This document shows, in pieces, positions 38,401-49,638 of a stretch of DNA of 64,000 nucleotides. The first letter of the stretch is position 1. Each line of letters opens with the position of its first letter. A program made the translations under genes and the position numbers. A model generated the notes under the pieces. That model saw only the letters and a program-made list of their open reading frames with translations. It was not told the DNA's origin and did no database searches. The DNA comes from Tubulanus polymorphus (Eukaryota > Nemertea > Palaeonemertea > Tubulaniformes > Tubulanidae): contig NC_134029.1 of the NCBI RefSeq assembly GCF_964204645.1, positions 3,171,001 to 3,235,000 on the forward strand, read 5' to 3'.

Positions 38401-41400
38401 CAGAATTGAAATTCATCGAGTCTAAACAAAGTTGATAAGATTTCCTCTGATTGTAGAAGGAAAGTGCCACATACTACGTGTATACCCCGGTATAATTGCA
38501 GACGATGTTTCACAAATAGCATCTCTGCTGATGTTGTTAAATAGGACAATTTATGTACACAGAACACTCGTGTTGTTATCAGTCAAAATAATAATAATAA
38601 TATACAATTTTTTCTGCCATTATTGAGTTCAAATCACGAGTTATTCAATTATGTTTTAGTTCTATTTACTGGTGTTGATGAGGTCCTATGCACAAAATCT
38701 CAAAACAACTAAAAATGAGACGCTAGGCTACGTCATAAATATGTCGATTCCATCATAAGCCGAGGAATTATTCAAAACAATTCCTACATAGAATACGATG
38801 TTTGTACGCAATGAGTGAATGCTTGTGGTATATATGGATGGCGCAGTGCTATAAGGGATATCAGATATCGATTCATGATAGTTTTCTGACAGTATGGATG
38901 GAAGCCCCTTCAGTCTATATCCACACAGTCTTTCATGTATGTAATATAAGTAATCTAGCAACAACTGAACATCATTCACGCCGGTTATGAATGGTTTAAT
39001 TAAGCCGTATTAGATACTATATATAGCTACAAATCTACGCTATTTCTGTCATCGTATTAATGAATTATTAGTTCGGCTTCGTAACAACGTTTTGCGAAAA
39101 ACTTTCAAATGTCACCGGTGAATCAATCGATATTCGGGTTTATTATTGACGTCCCCCCCGACAGTGTCTCGTCATCCGACGATATAACGCTGATTAGATG
39201 ACATCGCCATGGAAACCCCGCCAGGTATCCGGAATATTCGAGAATCTCGCGACATCAAAACAACGACAGACGGGAATACTAAATCACAAACACACAATAC
39301 TGATATAAATATCATAATCCTCACATACGACAAAACTGTTATTCATCATCGCAGTCAATCGATTAACGCAATTGAGTCGAAACCTAGTTTTATAATGAAT
39401 ATTCTTAAAGTGAACTCAATTAGACCTTAGAATTAAATGAGATTTCAAGCTGTAAACAATCAGCTATAACAATTACAAGCAAGTACAAGGCCGCAGCATG
39501 GGTAGAAATCACTGAAACATTTCCTCCTCACCACCATCAATTATAGTTTGATTCTCTGTACTTTCCACTGAAGTTCTGTTCCGCACTAAACCCCCATAGC
39601 CTCTTATCATATTTTAGATAAATTCTGTAGTCTAATTCGTTTTGATTATTTCTATCTGATATATACTGCTATGCTATATAGTGAATACCATCTCGGTATG
39701 AAGTTCTCTACGTATTAAGTTCCTCAATAATTTCCCGCATTAACCACTAGATTTATGAGATCAAATTCCGGCAAGAGTTTGAGTCATGCAAATAATAATC
39801 AGCTTTAACAGTGATTGATTTTTTTCGCGAATACAAAATTCAATGAAACACGACTGACTGATTGATGTTTTTATTGTTACCAGTATTATGAATTGTTATA
39901 TTATTCTTTATTTCAACCAGCTGACATTCTATCTACACTGTCATCAATATCGATTCTACTGAACTAAATTTTCATATCTATATCTACGAACATTACTAGT
40001 GACACGTGTTACACAATGCATCAGACAGTGACATCTGGTGACAGAATGATGCAATGCCGAGTTAGGCGGCTTAACTTTTTTTCTGCAGATTTTTCTGAAT
40101 ACACCCCCCCCCCCAAACTTTAAATCTTGAGAGTTAAACTTAAATAGGCAAATGTTCTATGCTAGCTCAAAGTTACCGTAGATTCCAGCTAATAAGCTGA
40201 TTTTATAGCCTCGGATTTAAATCCACTGAACAGCTTTTTGGGCAGTGCATTAATTTCTTATTCCGTCGATATTTGTTATCGATGGAATAACAAATATTGC
40301 TCCAAATTAATTTGAGGTCATTATAAACTATTTTGAAACTAAGTTTCATCACCTTAATTTTCGGCAAAAAAAAACGCATTTTGCTTATTGGGCAGGATCT
40401 ATGATGATTTCAATGATTCGCATTGATCTATCTCTAAAACAATAATAATCTCTTAACCCTTTCAGTGCTGACTAATTAATACCCTATAGTGCTGGAGAAA
40501 ATTTGAAAATTCTAAAAAATTCCACCCTAGTGTGTTGAACAATGGGAATACCACTATAGTGCGTCTACACCGCAGTGCGGTGTATCGTTAGTTACTAGTA
40601 TTTCACTATGTTTGACACTTGCTGCCATTTTTCAATAGAGATAATTACAAATTACTAATTACATCAATACACCGCAGTGCGGTGTACTAGCAAAATCCAT
40701 CACTGATTTATACACCGCACTGCGGTGTAGACGCACTGAAAGGGTTAAAAGCTGAAAAACTGAATTGAAAAACGGTTAATAAATAGCTCAGCTCACTCAC
40801 CTTGGCCGCTGTCCTGTTCCATACGGTAACCTCATGACCCGATTTCAGTAGATTCATTACGATACCCTGACCGATCGTACCCAGACCGAGGAATCCGATT
40901 TTACTCGGCGTCGCGATGATTGGAGCTTTCGGGGGTGTAGTTTGTGACGTGTTATTGGATGTATCGCCGCTGACCGGAATGGAGTTGATGTACTGCGCGA
41001 CCATCGGTTTCCTATCGACTATCTTCGTTAACTGATCACCGGTTAGATCAGAGTTATCAGACGTGTTCAATTTACTTTCATCTTTATCGTCTGAACTTGT
41101 CTGAAAAAACAATAAGTACAACTCAAAAAGTGTTTACACAACCGATTTTCACTACAAATATATTCCTATGTAGGATGGGGCTGGAGCTATTACACAGTAA
41201 GCTTTAGCTCGAAATTGACCAGAGAATTGAGAATAAAGCTGAGTTTGTACACATTGCCAGCCAATCAGGAACCGTGTCATTTATTTTCCAAAGTGTGAAT
41301 ATCTTGTACTGTAAATAGGATGAATCAGCTATGAACGTGTTAAACTCAGTATCTAAATGGGTAACCGCCTAATTAGGAAGAAAAAATATCCAGGTCCGAA

Positions 41401-44400
41401 CCTGTACTGAAATAGGCGTTGCCTACAGCACAATTACAAACTATACAAAAAATTCTAATTGCCTAGACTTAAAATTGAAGGAGTTTAAAAGGAGATTCAG
41501 GGATTTTGCTCGTATTAAAGGAGCACCGTGGATAGCAAGGCATGATATTGAACTTACCGTATTAGAAACAGGTGATACGACTATAGAACCCGGTGTAATT
41601 GTACGTCCTCCTTGCAGCGCGAGAGGTTTCGTGATTTTGATGATATTCGCTCCCGACGCCGTCGATGACTTATTCGCGTCCGGTCGGATCCGTACGTACA
41701 GTTTCGACGCCGCTCCCGACGTCGCTAATTTCTTCGCCGGCTGCTGATTGGGCGACGCCGAACGCTTCGTTGTCGATTTCTTTTCTTCGACGCTCGACTG
41801 GAAAACAACAATTCAATAACAGATTCACATCTCAATTACTGAATACATAACTTACTTTCCAATAAATCGCCAGTCAACCTAACTGACTCGGACATGGCCA
41901 ACTTGGAATTTTTACTAATTCAGGCCATTCATATATAACATAATAAATAAACATGCATAGCAAAACACATTTATCTGATTGTATCTGATCTGATCAATGA
42001 AAGGTCAAATCTATTATTTCTAGCATAAAAAATGACAAAATCATCAGCATTCAGTTCCACAGTCCTCTGGGTTGAAATGTGATTGCGGTAAATGAACTAA
42101 TCCATTTCTATAGTCAAACTTTACCGATGACTGTGGAACTAGGCTCAGCAAGTTATCGGTGAACTCGTGCTAAAACTATAGAACTCTACAAAGATATTAA
42201 AACCTCCACCTCTAAAGTGCACTTACCTTTCTCTTCTCGCGTTCTTTAGGTTTAGTATCTTTGTCTTTCTTGTCTGCACTGCCGAGGAATTTCTAAAATC
42301 ACACAATGGAAATCGTCTATTTTGAAATCAGAAAGTCGATTTACTTGAAAGAGTTAATTAGATTAAAACTTTCTTTACAGAGACACGTTTTGCATTTTTT
42401 CCATTACTCAACAGTGCAAACAAATGATAATCCGCATTCAAACACATAAAGCTTCAATTTAAGCTGAATTCAGCGGGGATTTAGAAGGTTTTGATAGATC
42501 AAACCACCAGTGAAGAAAACTGAGATACATATAATTTTATTCCAGCAAGTATTGTCCATATAAAGCGTATAAAAAAGTAGTTTTATCTCTAATTTAAAGA
42601 CGGCTACTATATACCATAGCCATGTTAAGAATATATTGCCTTGACTTCCTTTAACCCGGCTAAGTGCTACTTGAAACATCGCGAGTTTTGCGACACACAA
42701 GCAGGTTCAGTTGGGGTTCTTTGCCAAATGAAATGACACCATACACAGTTAAACTTCGTTAAATCATCACCTGGGAGTCGTCGTCCGAGTCATCGCATCA
42801 TTTGTTGCTGTTTTTGAGTCACAATTTGTATATATTTCCAACCTAATTTGATAAGTCATTTTTTGGATAAATTGTCATGATGTAATGATTCGTCCCAGCT
42901 ACGACGACGACTTGAGCGAGCTCGACAATACCAGAACTAAGAAACTAAACCACCATGTAAGATTTAAATCAATGAAGCCTAGATTGATGGGACTAGAGTA
43001 CATAATAAAGTGATTACTTGGGTGAAGTGTTAGGAAGCCATGTTGCCATTTTAAATGGCTGAGGTTTAGAAATGCATCGGGAACAAGCATGTTTTCGTTT
43101 GAGGTTGTGAAGCTCCGGCTATTGAAAAGTTTAAAATGTTGCTTGTCGGCGGTGAAAGCTAGCCACGAACGAATAGAACTTACCTTTTTGCCGCTAAGCG
43201 GTTCTCTTGTGTAATCTTTGTGGGGCGGACGTTCGGGGAACATAATCGACAACTCCTGATCGATTGAAGGCAGGTCAGCCGTTTTTGGGGGAGGCTTTTA
43301 AAAATCGAAGAAGAAATAATCACAATACAATAAAACCCGATTAATCTGGATTAGTCAGATAACTGGGGTAATCTAAATTTTTTATCCATAGGCTACATCT
43401 AAATAGTCAATTTACAAATAAGAATGTGATTTTTTATCCAGATATGTTTCAACAGCGCCAAATGATCAGGATTAAGTGGGTTTTACTGTATCATTATTCA
43501 TTAATGAAGAATTAGACAGAATTGATAATTAAAACGAAACAACAAGCAAATAGTGGTTTAATGTGATATTTCTTCTTCAAAGTTACGTTTCAGTGCTGTA
43601 TACATCGAAACAAAATATTGTGCGGATCATAATCTGTAAAATTGTTGTTTATATCTAAAATATCGAGATTTTACAAATTTCCAATTTAAGTTCGATTGAA
43701 AAAACTCAAATTCAAACCAAAAACTAACAGAAAATCTTTGAATAAGGTCGGCTACAACAATGGAATTGAACAAAAATTCCATCCTTACAATGCCACCCAT
43801 ATCATACACACACATTAAATACTTCAGATTTCTTCGTCTTTACCTAAAAGGACCTAACCTGTTTTAATCAACTAAATTATGCAAAAGATTCACCAAAAGA
43901 CTAGATATCATAAAGAGAGATTTTCAAAAATATGAAAAATTCAAAAATCATCTGCGCCTGAAAACTTTCAATAATTTCATAAACAAAACTACACGAACAG
44001 CTTGAGAAAAGATTACAGCGAAAAAACCCCATTCACCACAAAGTGTGTAAATTGAAGAAGGAAACATTTGATTTCGAAGGCTTTATACTTACGGAGGGCT
44101 GGTTTTTCATAAAATCATCGATTGCTTCGACCGCTTCTTTGAAACCACGCGGAATCCGAGATGACATCACGAATCGACTCTTATTTTCCGCGTACGGCCA
44201 CAAATTATCTTCAGAAATGTAAGCGCTGAAAAATTGACGGAGGAAAGTGACATAGTGAAGCAATACTAACTAACGATACACCGCGGCAGTATGCACATTA
44301 TTCAACACACTTGAGTGGAATTTTTTTTCAGATTTTCAAATTATCTCCAGGGTCCAGTTCCACAGTTCTGAGTTAAGATTTGACTCTGAGTAAACTTATT

Positions 44401-45551
44401 GAAAATGAACTAACTTTTTGACTCAGAGTTAACTCTTACTCATAACTATGGAACAGGGTCCAGCACAACAGGGTTATCACAAACCGATATCTTATTTTGG
44501 GTGTAAACCTATAAACATGAGACCAGAAAATCACTGGTAGAGTTTAGTGACGTCCGAGCTTAGGATCAGAGAAATAAGAGGAAGCCAGAAAATACATTTG
44601 TTTGTCAAACGTATTCCATTCAATGTCTCATTTAGATTTATTGTACTTGTTGTAAAAATCAATAAGAATCACTTACTAATTTTCAGAGCCGAAAAAGAAC
44701 ACGAATTGCTGAATCTTTTTCGTTGACATCGAAGGTTTTTTGATTTCGAGCTTTGGCTCAATCACCTAGAAATAGCAATAAATAATTAGACCTAAAAACA
44801 ACCAAACTGCAACTTATTAAAATAAAAATCTGTAAATTTGTAAAGCACCTGCTTCATCAAAAATTGTTCATTATAGCACTTAATGGTTAGTGAAAACTGC
44901 ATCTACAGTCAATAGGTTTTACATAAAAGCGGTGTTTCAGACTTTTAACTGAAAGTCATTGCAACCACAATTTGGCCTTTAGGATAGGCCTATCTAAATT
45001 ATTACTTTTCCCTTTTCAATCAGTTCAGAATTGAAGTCCTTTGAGAGAAAAAGGACACAGGGCAGGGCACACTGAGTTGCAGTCAGATAGTCAATCAAGG
45101 AAAAGGCTTTGGTTAGACTTAGAGTTGTCTTGAGTCTTTTTCTTTTTTTAGCTGGTCGTTCTAGCCATTGTTGGTTCTTCCTGTAGCAATCTACCGACTT
45201 AAGACCAGTCTTGTGATTTCTGACCAGTCCCTGAGTTAACATAAACTGTGCAACTGGGCCCTGAGGTTAAATTGCTTGTATTTTTTCGAACAATAAACTG
45301 TATTGGAATTGAATTTACTACATCTTGCACAAACAAAAGCTAGGCCAGTGATAATTTGGGATGTAAAAAACGCTTACCTTGCCCGGCCAAGCAGGAAATC
45401 CCTTCATTTTAGCCCTGAAAATCAAATTACAATTCGTTAGCAATCGGATCTTAACATTTAAATGGTTAATGATCGAACAAATAAACCAGCAGAAGTGTAA
45501 ATAGAGCATTTCTTACCAGACTAAATCACCGACGCTGAATTTCGCCGCCAT
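29454..45551 (-). CDS. GLYR1: GLYR1 / N-PAC / NP60 (PWWP + beta-hydroxyacid dehydrogenase-like)
   Basis: Fourteen exons join without a break into 588 codons: 45551-45517, 45414-45378, 44765-44677, 44225-44093, 43294-43184, 42292-42227, 41797-41558, 41100-40801, 32318-32208, 31816-31715, 31313-31151, 30677-30498, 29944-29820 and 29528-29454. Residues 1-90 form a PWWP domain (start [12 protein letters not shown], core PAWP at 19-22). A Lys/Ser-rich linker follows. From about residue 304 runs a Rossmann NAD(P)-binding domain ([12 protein letters not shown], then VTVWNRTA) and a 3-hydroxyisobutyrate-dehydrogenase-like C-terminal domain (VDMSTVD, APVCG, KDLRLAL, AANE). In vertebrates this nuclear protein binds H3K36me nucleosomes, partners with LSD2/KDM1B and helps RNA polymerase II pass nucleosomes. 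The family's catalytic Lys is replaced by Arg (about residue 470), in keeping with a non-enzymatic role. No AT-hook was seen. Intron 8 (8.5 kb) carries a nested gene. Confidence 0.96.
30908..31042. repeat. 27-bp tandem repeat, exactly 5 copies
   Basis: Five identical 27-bp units beginning AAGCCCAGATAGTTTCAAAT lie in GLYR1 intron 11, next to half of a pogo/Tigger-like end (cagtgaaatttcgttataac, about 30889). Perfect identity suggests recent amplification. The 9-residue open frame on the minus strand is a by-product of the unit length. Confidence 0.95.
32319..34693. other. GLYR1 intron 8, part upstream of the nested gene
   Basis: No exon of the host gene is missing here: the flanking GLYR1 exons join in a family-consistent frame. 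A pyrimidine-rich acceptor-like site (ttcattttag) at 34619-34628 just upstream of the nested receptor start could mark an untranslated 5' exon junction. A TGGCCACTT-type repeat lies at about 34391-34575. Confidence 0.5.
34694..37501 (+). CDS. LRR-Ig single-pass receptor with hendecad-repeat tail, intronless
   Basis: One uninterrupted 935-codon frame, nested on the opposite strand in GLYR1 intron 8. Met15 (34736) gives a better signal peptide (hydrophobic to about residue 45) than Met1. An LRRNT cap follows (C-x3-C-x-C-x6-C near 49-62), then about 12 leucine-rich repeats (75-400), an LRRCT cap ([11 protein letters not shown], 402-455) and one Ig domain with Cys near 479 and 567, the second in DAGQYTC. 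A transmembrane helix spans about 593-617, followed by a basic stop-transfer. The cytoplasmic tail has nine 11-residue repeats (about 651-750, consensus [11 protein letters not shown]), then an acidic, Ser-rich disordered end. This architecture is that of cell-surface adhesion/neuronal LRR-Ig proteins (the LINGO/Kekkon-like class). I cannot name an orthologue. The coding DNA is clearly more GC/CpG-rich than the surrounding intron. ATTAAA at 37555 may serve as the poly(A) signal. Confidence 0.92.
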   Translation: MPTALLSYRIVPIAMPIKNFISVFVPTLVAMFYICTMMNPATAAATSSCDGPCRCEGRVVTCDNAAFTSVPNDLPADLKTLRITRSRLTTIDGIDVYKHITELTLIANDIRALSERSFQNNIHLESVNLKQNQLQMFDTSVLSGLPNLRDLDLSFNEINRIEIGSSSTGWPVGNQIRRLKLRGNKLETIESSFLNGLRHVEYIDLSANVIATIHNRTFTSSSLIEVDLSANRLKALPAHFFDNRNRIEKLNLSENELSELPYTAFSNLNALKELNLDRNKLECLNPRVFENLSGLEELRLSYNRFREIPPAVFQKNSHLQILVLSNLPNLTRIQGNSFEGLGKLRALNLSRNRKLRLLHEDLFQALTSIESLSLEFNNHSSLYYESFQPILARSVRLSIHDNPLRCNCAVRWIRDRATNTSTAFTLPLVDQIRCQSPESLRNRRVADIPPENLTCVAANVTSHTPDTFFKIGKSAVLKCSVTGRPRPLIEWRTPRGQIFRHDDYLTNAENSRVSHFDIQSHEYHEDHYWHESEFYSRNTTNDRVKILSNGNLFIDYVLRSDAGQYTCTAKNPGGNATVAIDVKLNYLVIKDITIASLIVGFSSAGVFFGLGILIGIVRFVRRKCSENERRRKSMRNILDTLDQYKSLQFDKLDKMRDNYGTQVSKIKENCIVQMDRMRENYCTQIAKIRDNCASQMDKLRENYNNQMSRIKDYSSHQIDKIRENYNNQMIKIRDYGANQLEKLRETYKLQHQHLIKILETMNMDNCRGVMETECLPNEQLFIDANFSSILDASAKRLSRDSISDSEFVTACSDSDGISLDLLTVEPEFPPETISMHDLETERDPELERTNVESHDDDDPIDSATDVRPVDEFNIDVSGSESEDETTRRCNNDSSEDSDSTPTLSVTSPQIHIVPKNINSPSADDERESIDEFDIV
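37502..40452. other. GLYR1 intron 8, part downstream of the nested gene
   Basis: It carries the short 3' UTR of the nested receptor and then no supported feature apart from a TA-rich run near 37858-37895 and poly-C runs near 39152 and 40105. Confidence 0.5.
37555..37560 (+). promoter_or_regulatory. Poly(A) signal variant ATTAAA
   Basis: ATTAAA lies 54 bp after the stop codon of the nested receptor gene, a plausible cleavage signal on the plus strand. Confidence 0.4.
40453..40748. mobile_element. TTAA-flanked MITE, copy 3
   Basis: 296 bp, TTAA on both sides, with the same terminal inverted repeats as the copies at 6755 and 8175. It is almost identical to copy 1 (for example 'tttcac' against 'ttttac' in the centre). 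It sits in GLYR1 intron 8, 52 bp from the donor site of exon 8, so it inserted very close to a splice junction. Confidence 0.85.
42053..42140. repeat. Short inverted repeat (agttccacagtc / gactgtggaact)
   Basis: Arms of about 12 bp flank a ~65-bp centre in a GLYR1 intron. A similar but longer arrangement is at 44351-44460, so these are probably copies of one small foldback or MITE family. Confidence 0.5.
43326..43490. mobile_element. Short MITE with ACAGTAAAACCC ends
   Basis: The left end TACAATAAAACCCGATTAATC and right end GATTAAGTGGGTTTTACTGTA are imperfect inverted repeats with TA at both outer edges, in GLYR1 intron 4. The end type resembles pogo/Tigger-like MITEs. Confidence 0.55.
44264..44350 (-). 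mobile_element. Truncated, diverged fragment of the TTAA MITE
   Basis: Read on the minus strand it matches the left interior of the MITE: TGGAGATAATTTGAAAAT, then AATTCCACTC..GTGTGTTGAATAA, then the CGCGGTGTATCGTTAGTTA block. Both ends are missing. An older copy in a GLYR1 intron. Confidence 0.7.
44351..44460. repeat. Inverted repeat with GGTCCAGTTCCACAG-type arms
   Basis: The left arm 'ggtccagttccacagttctgag' pairs imperfectly with the right arm ending 'actatggaacagggtcc'. An internal pair 'gactctgag..'/'..ctcagagtt' is also present. It is related to the repeat at 42053-42140. Confidence 0.5.
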
Positions 45552-47016
45552 GATGCTTTTATGCTTTGAAATAGGTCGTTACTAGATGAACATGGCGAAG
45601 TACCGCTCAAATTCAACAACGAATTAAATAGTTTTATTGCTCAGCGAAAACCGATCGCTGCCCTACGGCCGCCCGTGTTACGGAGACTGTGTTTTCAAAA
45701 TTCTTGATTAAACTTTAAAAGTCGTGAAAACATCGTTAAACAGAGAACTTGTTTGAGAGTAGCAAAAACTCGACAGAAGTTCCGAAGGAGAAGCCACGTC
45801 GAACAACGGATGCTTTGTTATCGCGGACTAGTCAAAATAGAACATTTTAAAAAGCTAAAACATTATTTGATATGTTCATCAAAAAGTTTATGTCAGAGTG
45901 AACAATTGTACAACTCGAAAATAGCAATAAGTTGAGACCGAAGCCACGAAGTCAATCACAAGAAACTAAAAGCTTGAGTTTATATGGTTTTGTTATCTTT
46001 TTCTTAAATCACAAAAAAATGATGACAATCAAAAAGCTGAAACATTCGTATTCCTATTTCCATCAAAATGTTTATTTAGAATTGAGCAATTGTACAATTC
46101 TGGCAAATTGCGACCGAAATCACTAAGTCATCCGATCTCAAGAAGCTGAAAGCTTGAAAATATATGGTTTTTTAATTATAAAATCCACAGACTATAAAAA
46201 GGACAAAAATTTCAAAAAGGTTGAATGATTCGTTTCTGTTATTTTCAGGAAAATTTTTATTTGAAAAGTGATTGGAAAAATGGCATAGAATGAGGTTAAA
46301 AATAGAATCTGATCAACAAGTCATATATTTTTGTAAAGCAATTATCAGTTTTTGATTTCGAAATTGGTGAACTAATGAACTGTAAAATATTTTTGGATTT
46401 TGTTATTTGAACATTTTTCATAGAAACGATTGGTTTATGATTTTAAAAAGTAAAACACAACAAAATTGAATTTATCAGGAGATGATTGGTTGTTACGTCA
46501 GAAGCAGGTTATAGAGGTTGATTGAACTGATAGAACCCGGTTACCACTTACAGCGGAAAACCGCCTTCGGTAAAACCTCCCTGATAAAACAAAAAATTGT
46601 TAAACAGGCAAAGCAAGAGGCCTATTACCACGTCACCCGAATAATACGAAAATCTTTTCGAAAAATTGACGGATCAGGGTGATCCGTTTTTCCGATATTT
46701 GGATCTGGAATCAAAATTAAAAAAGAACTAATTTTGACTCCAGATGCAAATTTCAGTCTAGAAATTCACAGACAAGGTCCCTCGCTTTCAGTAAAAATTC
46801 CACTTGCTAAAGATAACGATTATCGAAATTCTTCCATTAACCCTCCAAACCTGGACGTCCCCGTTTAACAAATATGTTTGAAATGGTTGGCTTACGATGC
46901 TGCGCTTCCTGATGCGAGTCATTCCCGAGTTCTATCAATCCCTTCAACGTGTAACCGAACTTCATCTTCAACAACCGAATCACCTCCCGATTAATGATTC
47001 GATAACAACGGGTCGT
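45552..47016. other. Region between the GLYR1 start and the CBM20-like gene stop
   Basis: It contains the GLYR1 promoter side (a GC-richer patch near 45640-45690) and the 3' UTR of the minus-strand CBM20-like gene. A short GT-AG-bounded segment at 46581-46552 on the minus strand lacks a frame that I can connect with confidence. Confidence 0.4.
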
Positions 47017-48642
47017 CTAACAGCGGCCGATGCCGCGAACAAGTACTCTTCGAATCGTCCGACGAAGCGCCTTCTTTATTCGAATAAGTCGTCCTATTAT
47101 AAAAAGATAAATACGAGGCAGTTTTGACGAGTCTTCTTTTTAATTCTCAGTTTAACATCGACTTTAAATCGCGTTTGAATAAATTAGCCTACCCTTTAAT
47201 CCAGTAACACGTTTAGGTTTTATTTCCTGCTCCTGCGCATCTTGTTGCTCATCGTTCACTATTTCTCGTTTTTCGTCCAACTCATTGCACTGATTTTCGA
47301 CAATTTCATTGTCAACTTCGCTGTCTTTTCACACACATACATGTACAAATTCACACAGAGGTTAGCATATGAAATATACAATGGTACATGTACAACAGTA
47401 AAATCAATTAGGCCTTGTAAGAGATAATTTTGAAAATTCAAAGATGATTTTCATTTATTTATACATATGAATAATTTTGCAATAATCTATTACAGTGCAA
47501 CATTTCACCTTACACCACTTTTGAAAACCCATTTGAGTGTTTCCTTACCCTTAATACCGGATGAATTGTCGGTATTTTCCTCGGAAAGGCTTTCGGAGGA
47601 TGTGGTGATCATCTCTGATTCATTGGGGTTTGGTACAGGTGCAGCTGATTCACCTTTAGGTGTCAGTGTTTGAATTACCAAATCAATTTCTATTCACCGG
47701 ATACAAATTCAAAACATTACTTTACTATAAAAAACCGCTAGAATTAACCAGGCCTTACTTTTGATATAGATGTGATTTTTTGAAATAATCTTATATTGAT
47801 AAATAGATTCAGTCACCTTCCATGTAATTTTGAGGTGCATCAAATTTTATTCCTTTATGGCCCCATTGAAGGATATGAACACCAGGCTGGCAAGCGATTC
47901 GTCTATTGGGCCTCGGTTCCCATATAACGTGGCCCCCTGGAATGTGCACGGATAGCTTGAATTCCGTAGGGAGATATCTGTCTTCGACATACATCTTCCA
48001 GAAGTTTGTGCCTGGTATTTTGGACATCTTCTGTCCTACTGCCCAGCCCATGTTTTGTGCTCGAATTTGCACGAACTCTCCCGGCGATAGAGTCTCGTAA
48101 TGTGTAAGGATGATTGTTTTACGTAGTCTTTCGCCCCATATTTTCATAGGGATGCCTGTGTGAAATAAATAATATGAGACATTGCAACAACAAAAGACCT
48201 GAAAGTTAATGCTACAATTCTAAAAAAAGAATAAAACTATGGACGTCTTACCAGGTATTGAGCGTACATTTTCTTCGTCATAAATCTTGCCATCGAGGCA
48301 GAAAGTCTGTGCTTCAGAATCTGAAATAATTTATTTTCAGATTCGGAGAACAAATATTCAATTTATCACACTTAAAACTGACACTGATTGAAGCTTTTGT
48401 GGACGTTTAACGCGGTATCGAAATCTCCAAAAGCCATTATGCAACTTCGTTGCTAAGTAAAGACCGGCCATTGCCGTGCCTGATGTGCCTGATGGCTTCA
48501 ATGATGCCCATTTCAATGTTGCAATTTGCTCTGGTTTTGTTTTCATAATTGATTAACCAATTGGCAATATATGATTGAGAAATATACCTTCAATCTCAGA
48601 TTCGTTCAAAATAACATCGTTAGTTGTCGATGGATTAGCCAT
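47017..48642 (-). CDS. Protein with CBM20-like starch/glycogen-binding domain
   Basis: Seven exons join in phase into 311 codons: 48642-48588, 48530-48372, 48320-48252, 48155-47817, 47653-47549, 47324-47193 and 47093-47017. All internal junctions are phase 1. Exon 4 (residues 96-207) carries a beta-rich module (SPGEFVQIRAQNMGW, then IPGTNFWKMYVE, then FKLSVHIPGG) ending VIWEPRPNRR at 171-180. That motif matches the 'V-x-WE-x-x-x-NR' end of CBM20 starch-binding domains, whose Trp contacts alpha-glucan. An upstream stretch (residues 20-70, NGFWRFRYRVKRP) may be a second, divergent module. After the domain come two acidic Ser/Glu-rich exons and a strongly basic tail (IRIKKALRRTIRRVLVRG). There is no signal peptide. 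I know no named orthologue, and a role in glycogen binding is inference. The C-terminal exon is less certain because the preceding donor (G|gtaggc) is weak; read-through would end the protein within about ten codons. Confidence 0.72.
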
Positions 48643-49638
48643 GTTTCACAATTTCTTTGCCCAAAGGAAGAGCGTCAAAAAAGCTGAACCAGAGACACGG
48701 CGGACATAAACATTAGAATATTACCTAGTAACGTAGTTAGATGTGTGACGTCATTGCCGCGTGGCCAATCGGCATAAGAACCGAAGTATCCGTTCGAAAT
48801 TCGCGGTCATGGAGGATGATTTCGACCATTTCTACTGGGGTTATTTGCCAGAATTGTAATGCGAGCTTATGGGATTTAAGACTAAACTTGAATTGGAGTG
48901 TAAAGTTCTCGCAAAAGGCGTTATTTCGGCCGAAATCTGAGCTAATCATTCTAAAAAGTCGCGAAGGGCATGACGAATCCAGCATCGGAGATCATGAAAT
49001 ATTGTAATATCGTAATTGAAAGTCCAATTCCCAAAATGAGACCAGTCCAGGGTGGCAGCTGACCGCCCGCGGTGTTCCGGTCTGTGTTATGGCTGTGTGG
49101 CCAAGCGTTAGTACAGTGAATCATTTATGAATTCCATTGCAATTAAAATTAAATTGCAACGAAAGTTTTGAGATAATATTGGAATCGCTTTTGGTTTTGA
49201 ACACTTTCAGCGAATAGTCGACCCGAATCAACGAACTGGAATCAACCGTCACTTTGCCCCGCACTGCCCGAGATAACCAGTAAACAATTCTTCCTTTGGC
49301 ATGTGAGTTATCAATACGCTACCGCTTTGCCGATACTTAATTCATTCGCTAATGCATGTAGTGCTACTAATTTGATGTAGCTTTTAGCTAAAAAAAAATC
49401 TATTCTCAGGTGATTTCCTGATATGAAATTAGAGTGCTAGTAAAATCATGCGCTTAAAACCAAATGTTGTTGAATGATGCGTGAAATTTTACTGAAAAAA
49501 ATGTTCTGCTAGAAATCGAAAATTGTCTGATAACAACCGTCAGGTGCTGCCCCTTTATACATGACATTGCTGCGCTTATCGCGAAATCACAAGGTCGTAG
49601 ACTGTGGCATTGTCAAAAAATATTTTCCCCGGTTCAAA
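48643..49638. other. Divergent intergenic region with CRE and CCAAT motifs
   Basis: Separates the minus-strand CBM20-like gene from the plus-strand TM6SF gene. A palindromic CRE and a CCAAT box lie about 105-130 bp upstream of the CBM20-like start codon. Two overlapping open frames at 48737-49007 look incidental. Confidence 0.5.
48746..48769. promoter_or_regulatory. CRE palindrome TGACGTCA plus CCAAT box
   Basis: TGACGTCA (48746-48753) is the full CREB/ATF site and GGCCAATCGG (48763-48772) a consensus NF-Y box. They sit 12 bp apart in the divergent promoter of the CBM20-like and TM6SF genes. Their closeness to the CBM20-like start suggests that they act on that gene. Confidence 0.5.

Noticed and set aside
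46552-46896. Additional 3' exons of the CBM20-like gene (a segment reading REVIRLLKMKFGYTLKGL and a 30-bp segment)
   Set aside because: The frame reaching this segment passes through a TAG at 47019-47017, and alternative acceptors do not match the incoming phase; kept as 3' UTR.
48737-49007. Overlapping frames on both strands in the divergent promoter
   Set aside because: Neither has protein-like features; they cover the CRE/CCAAT promoter region.
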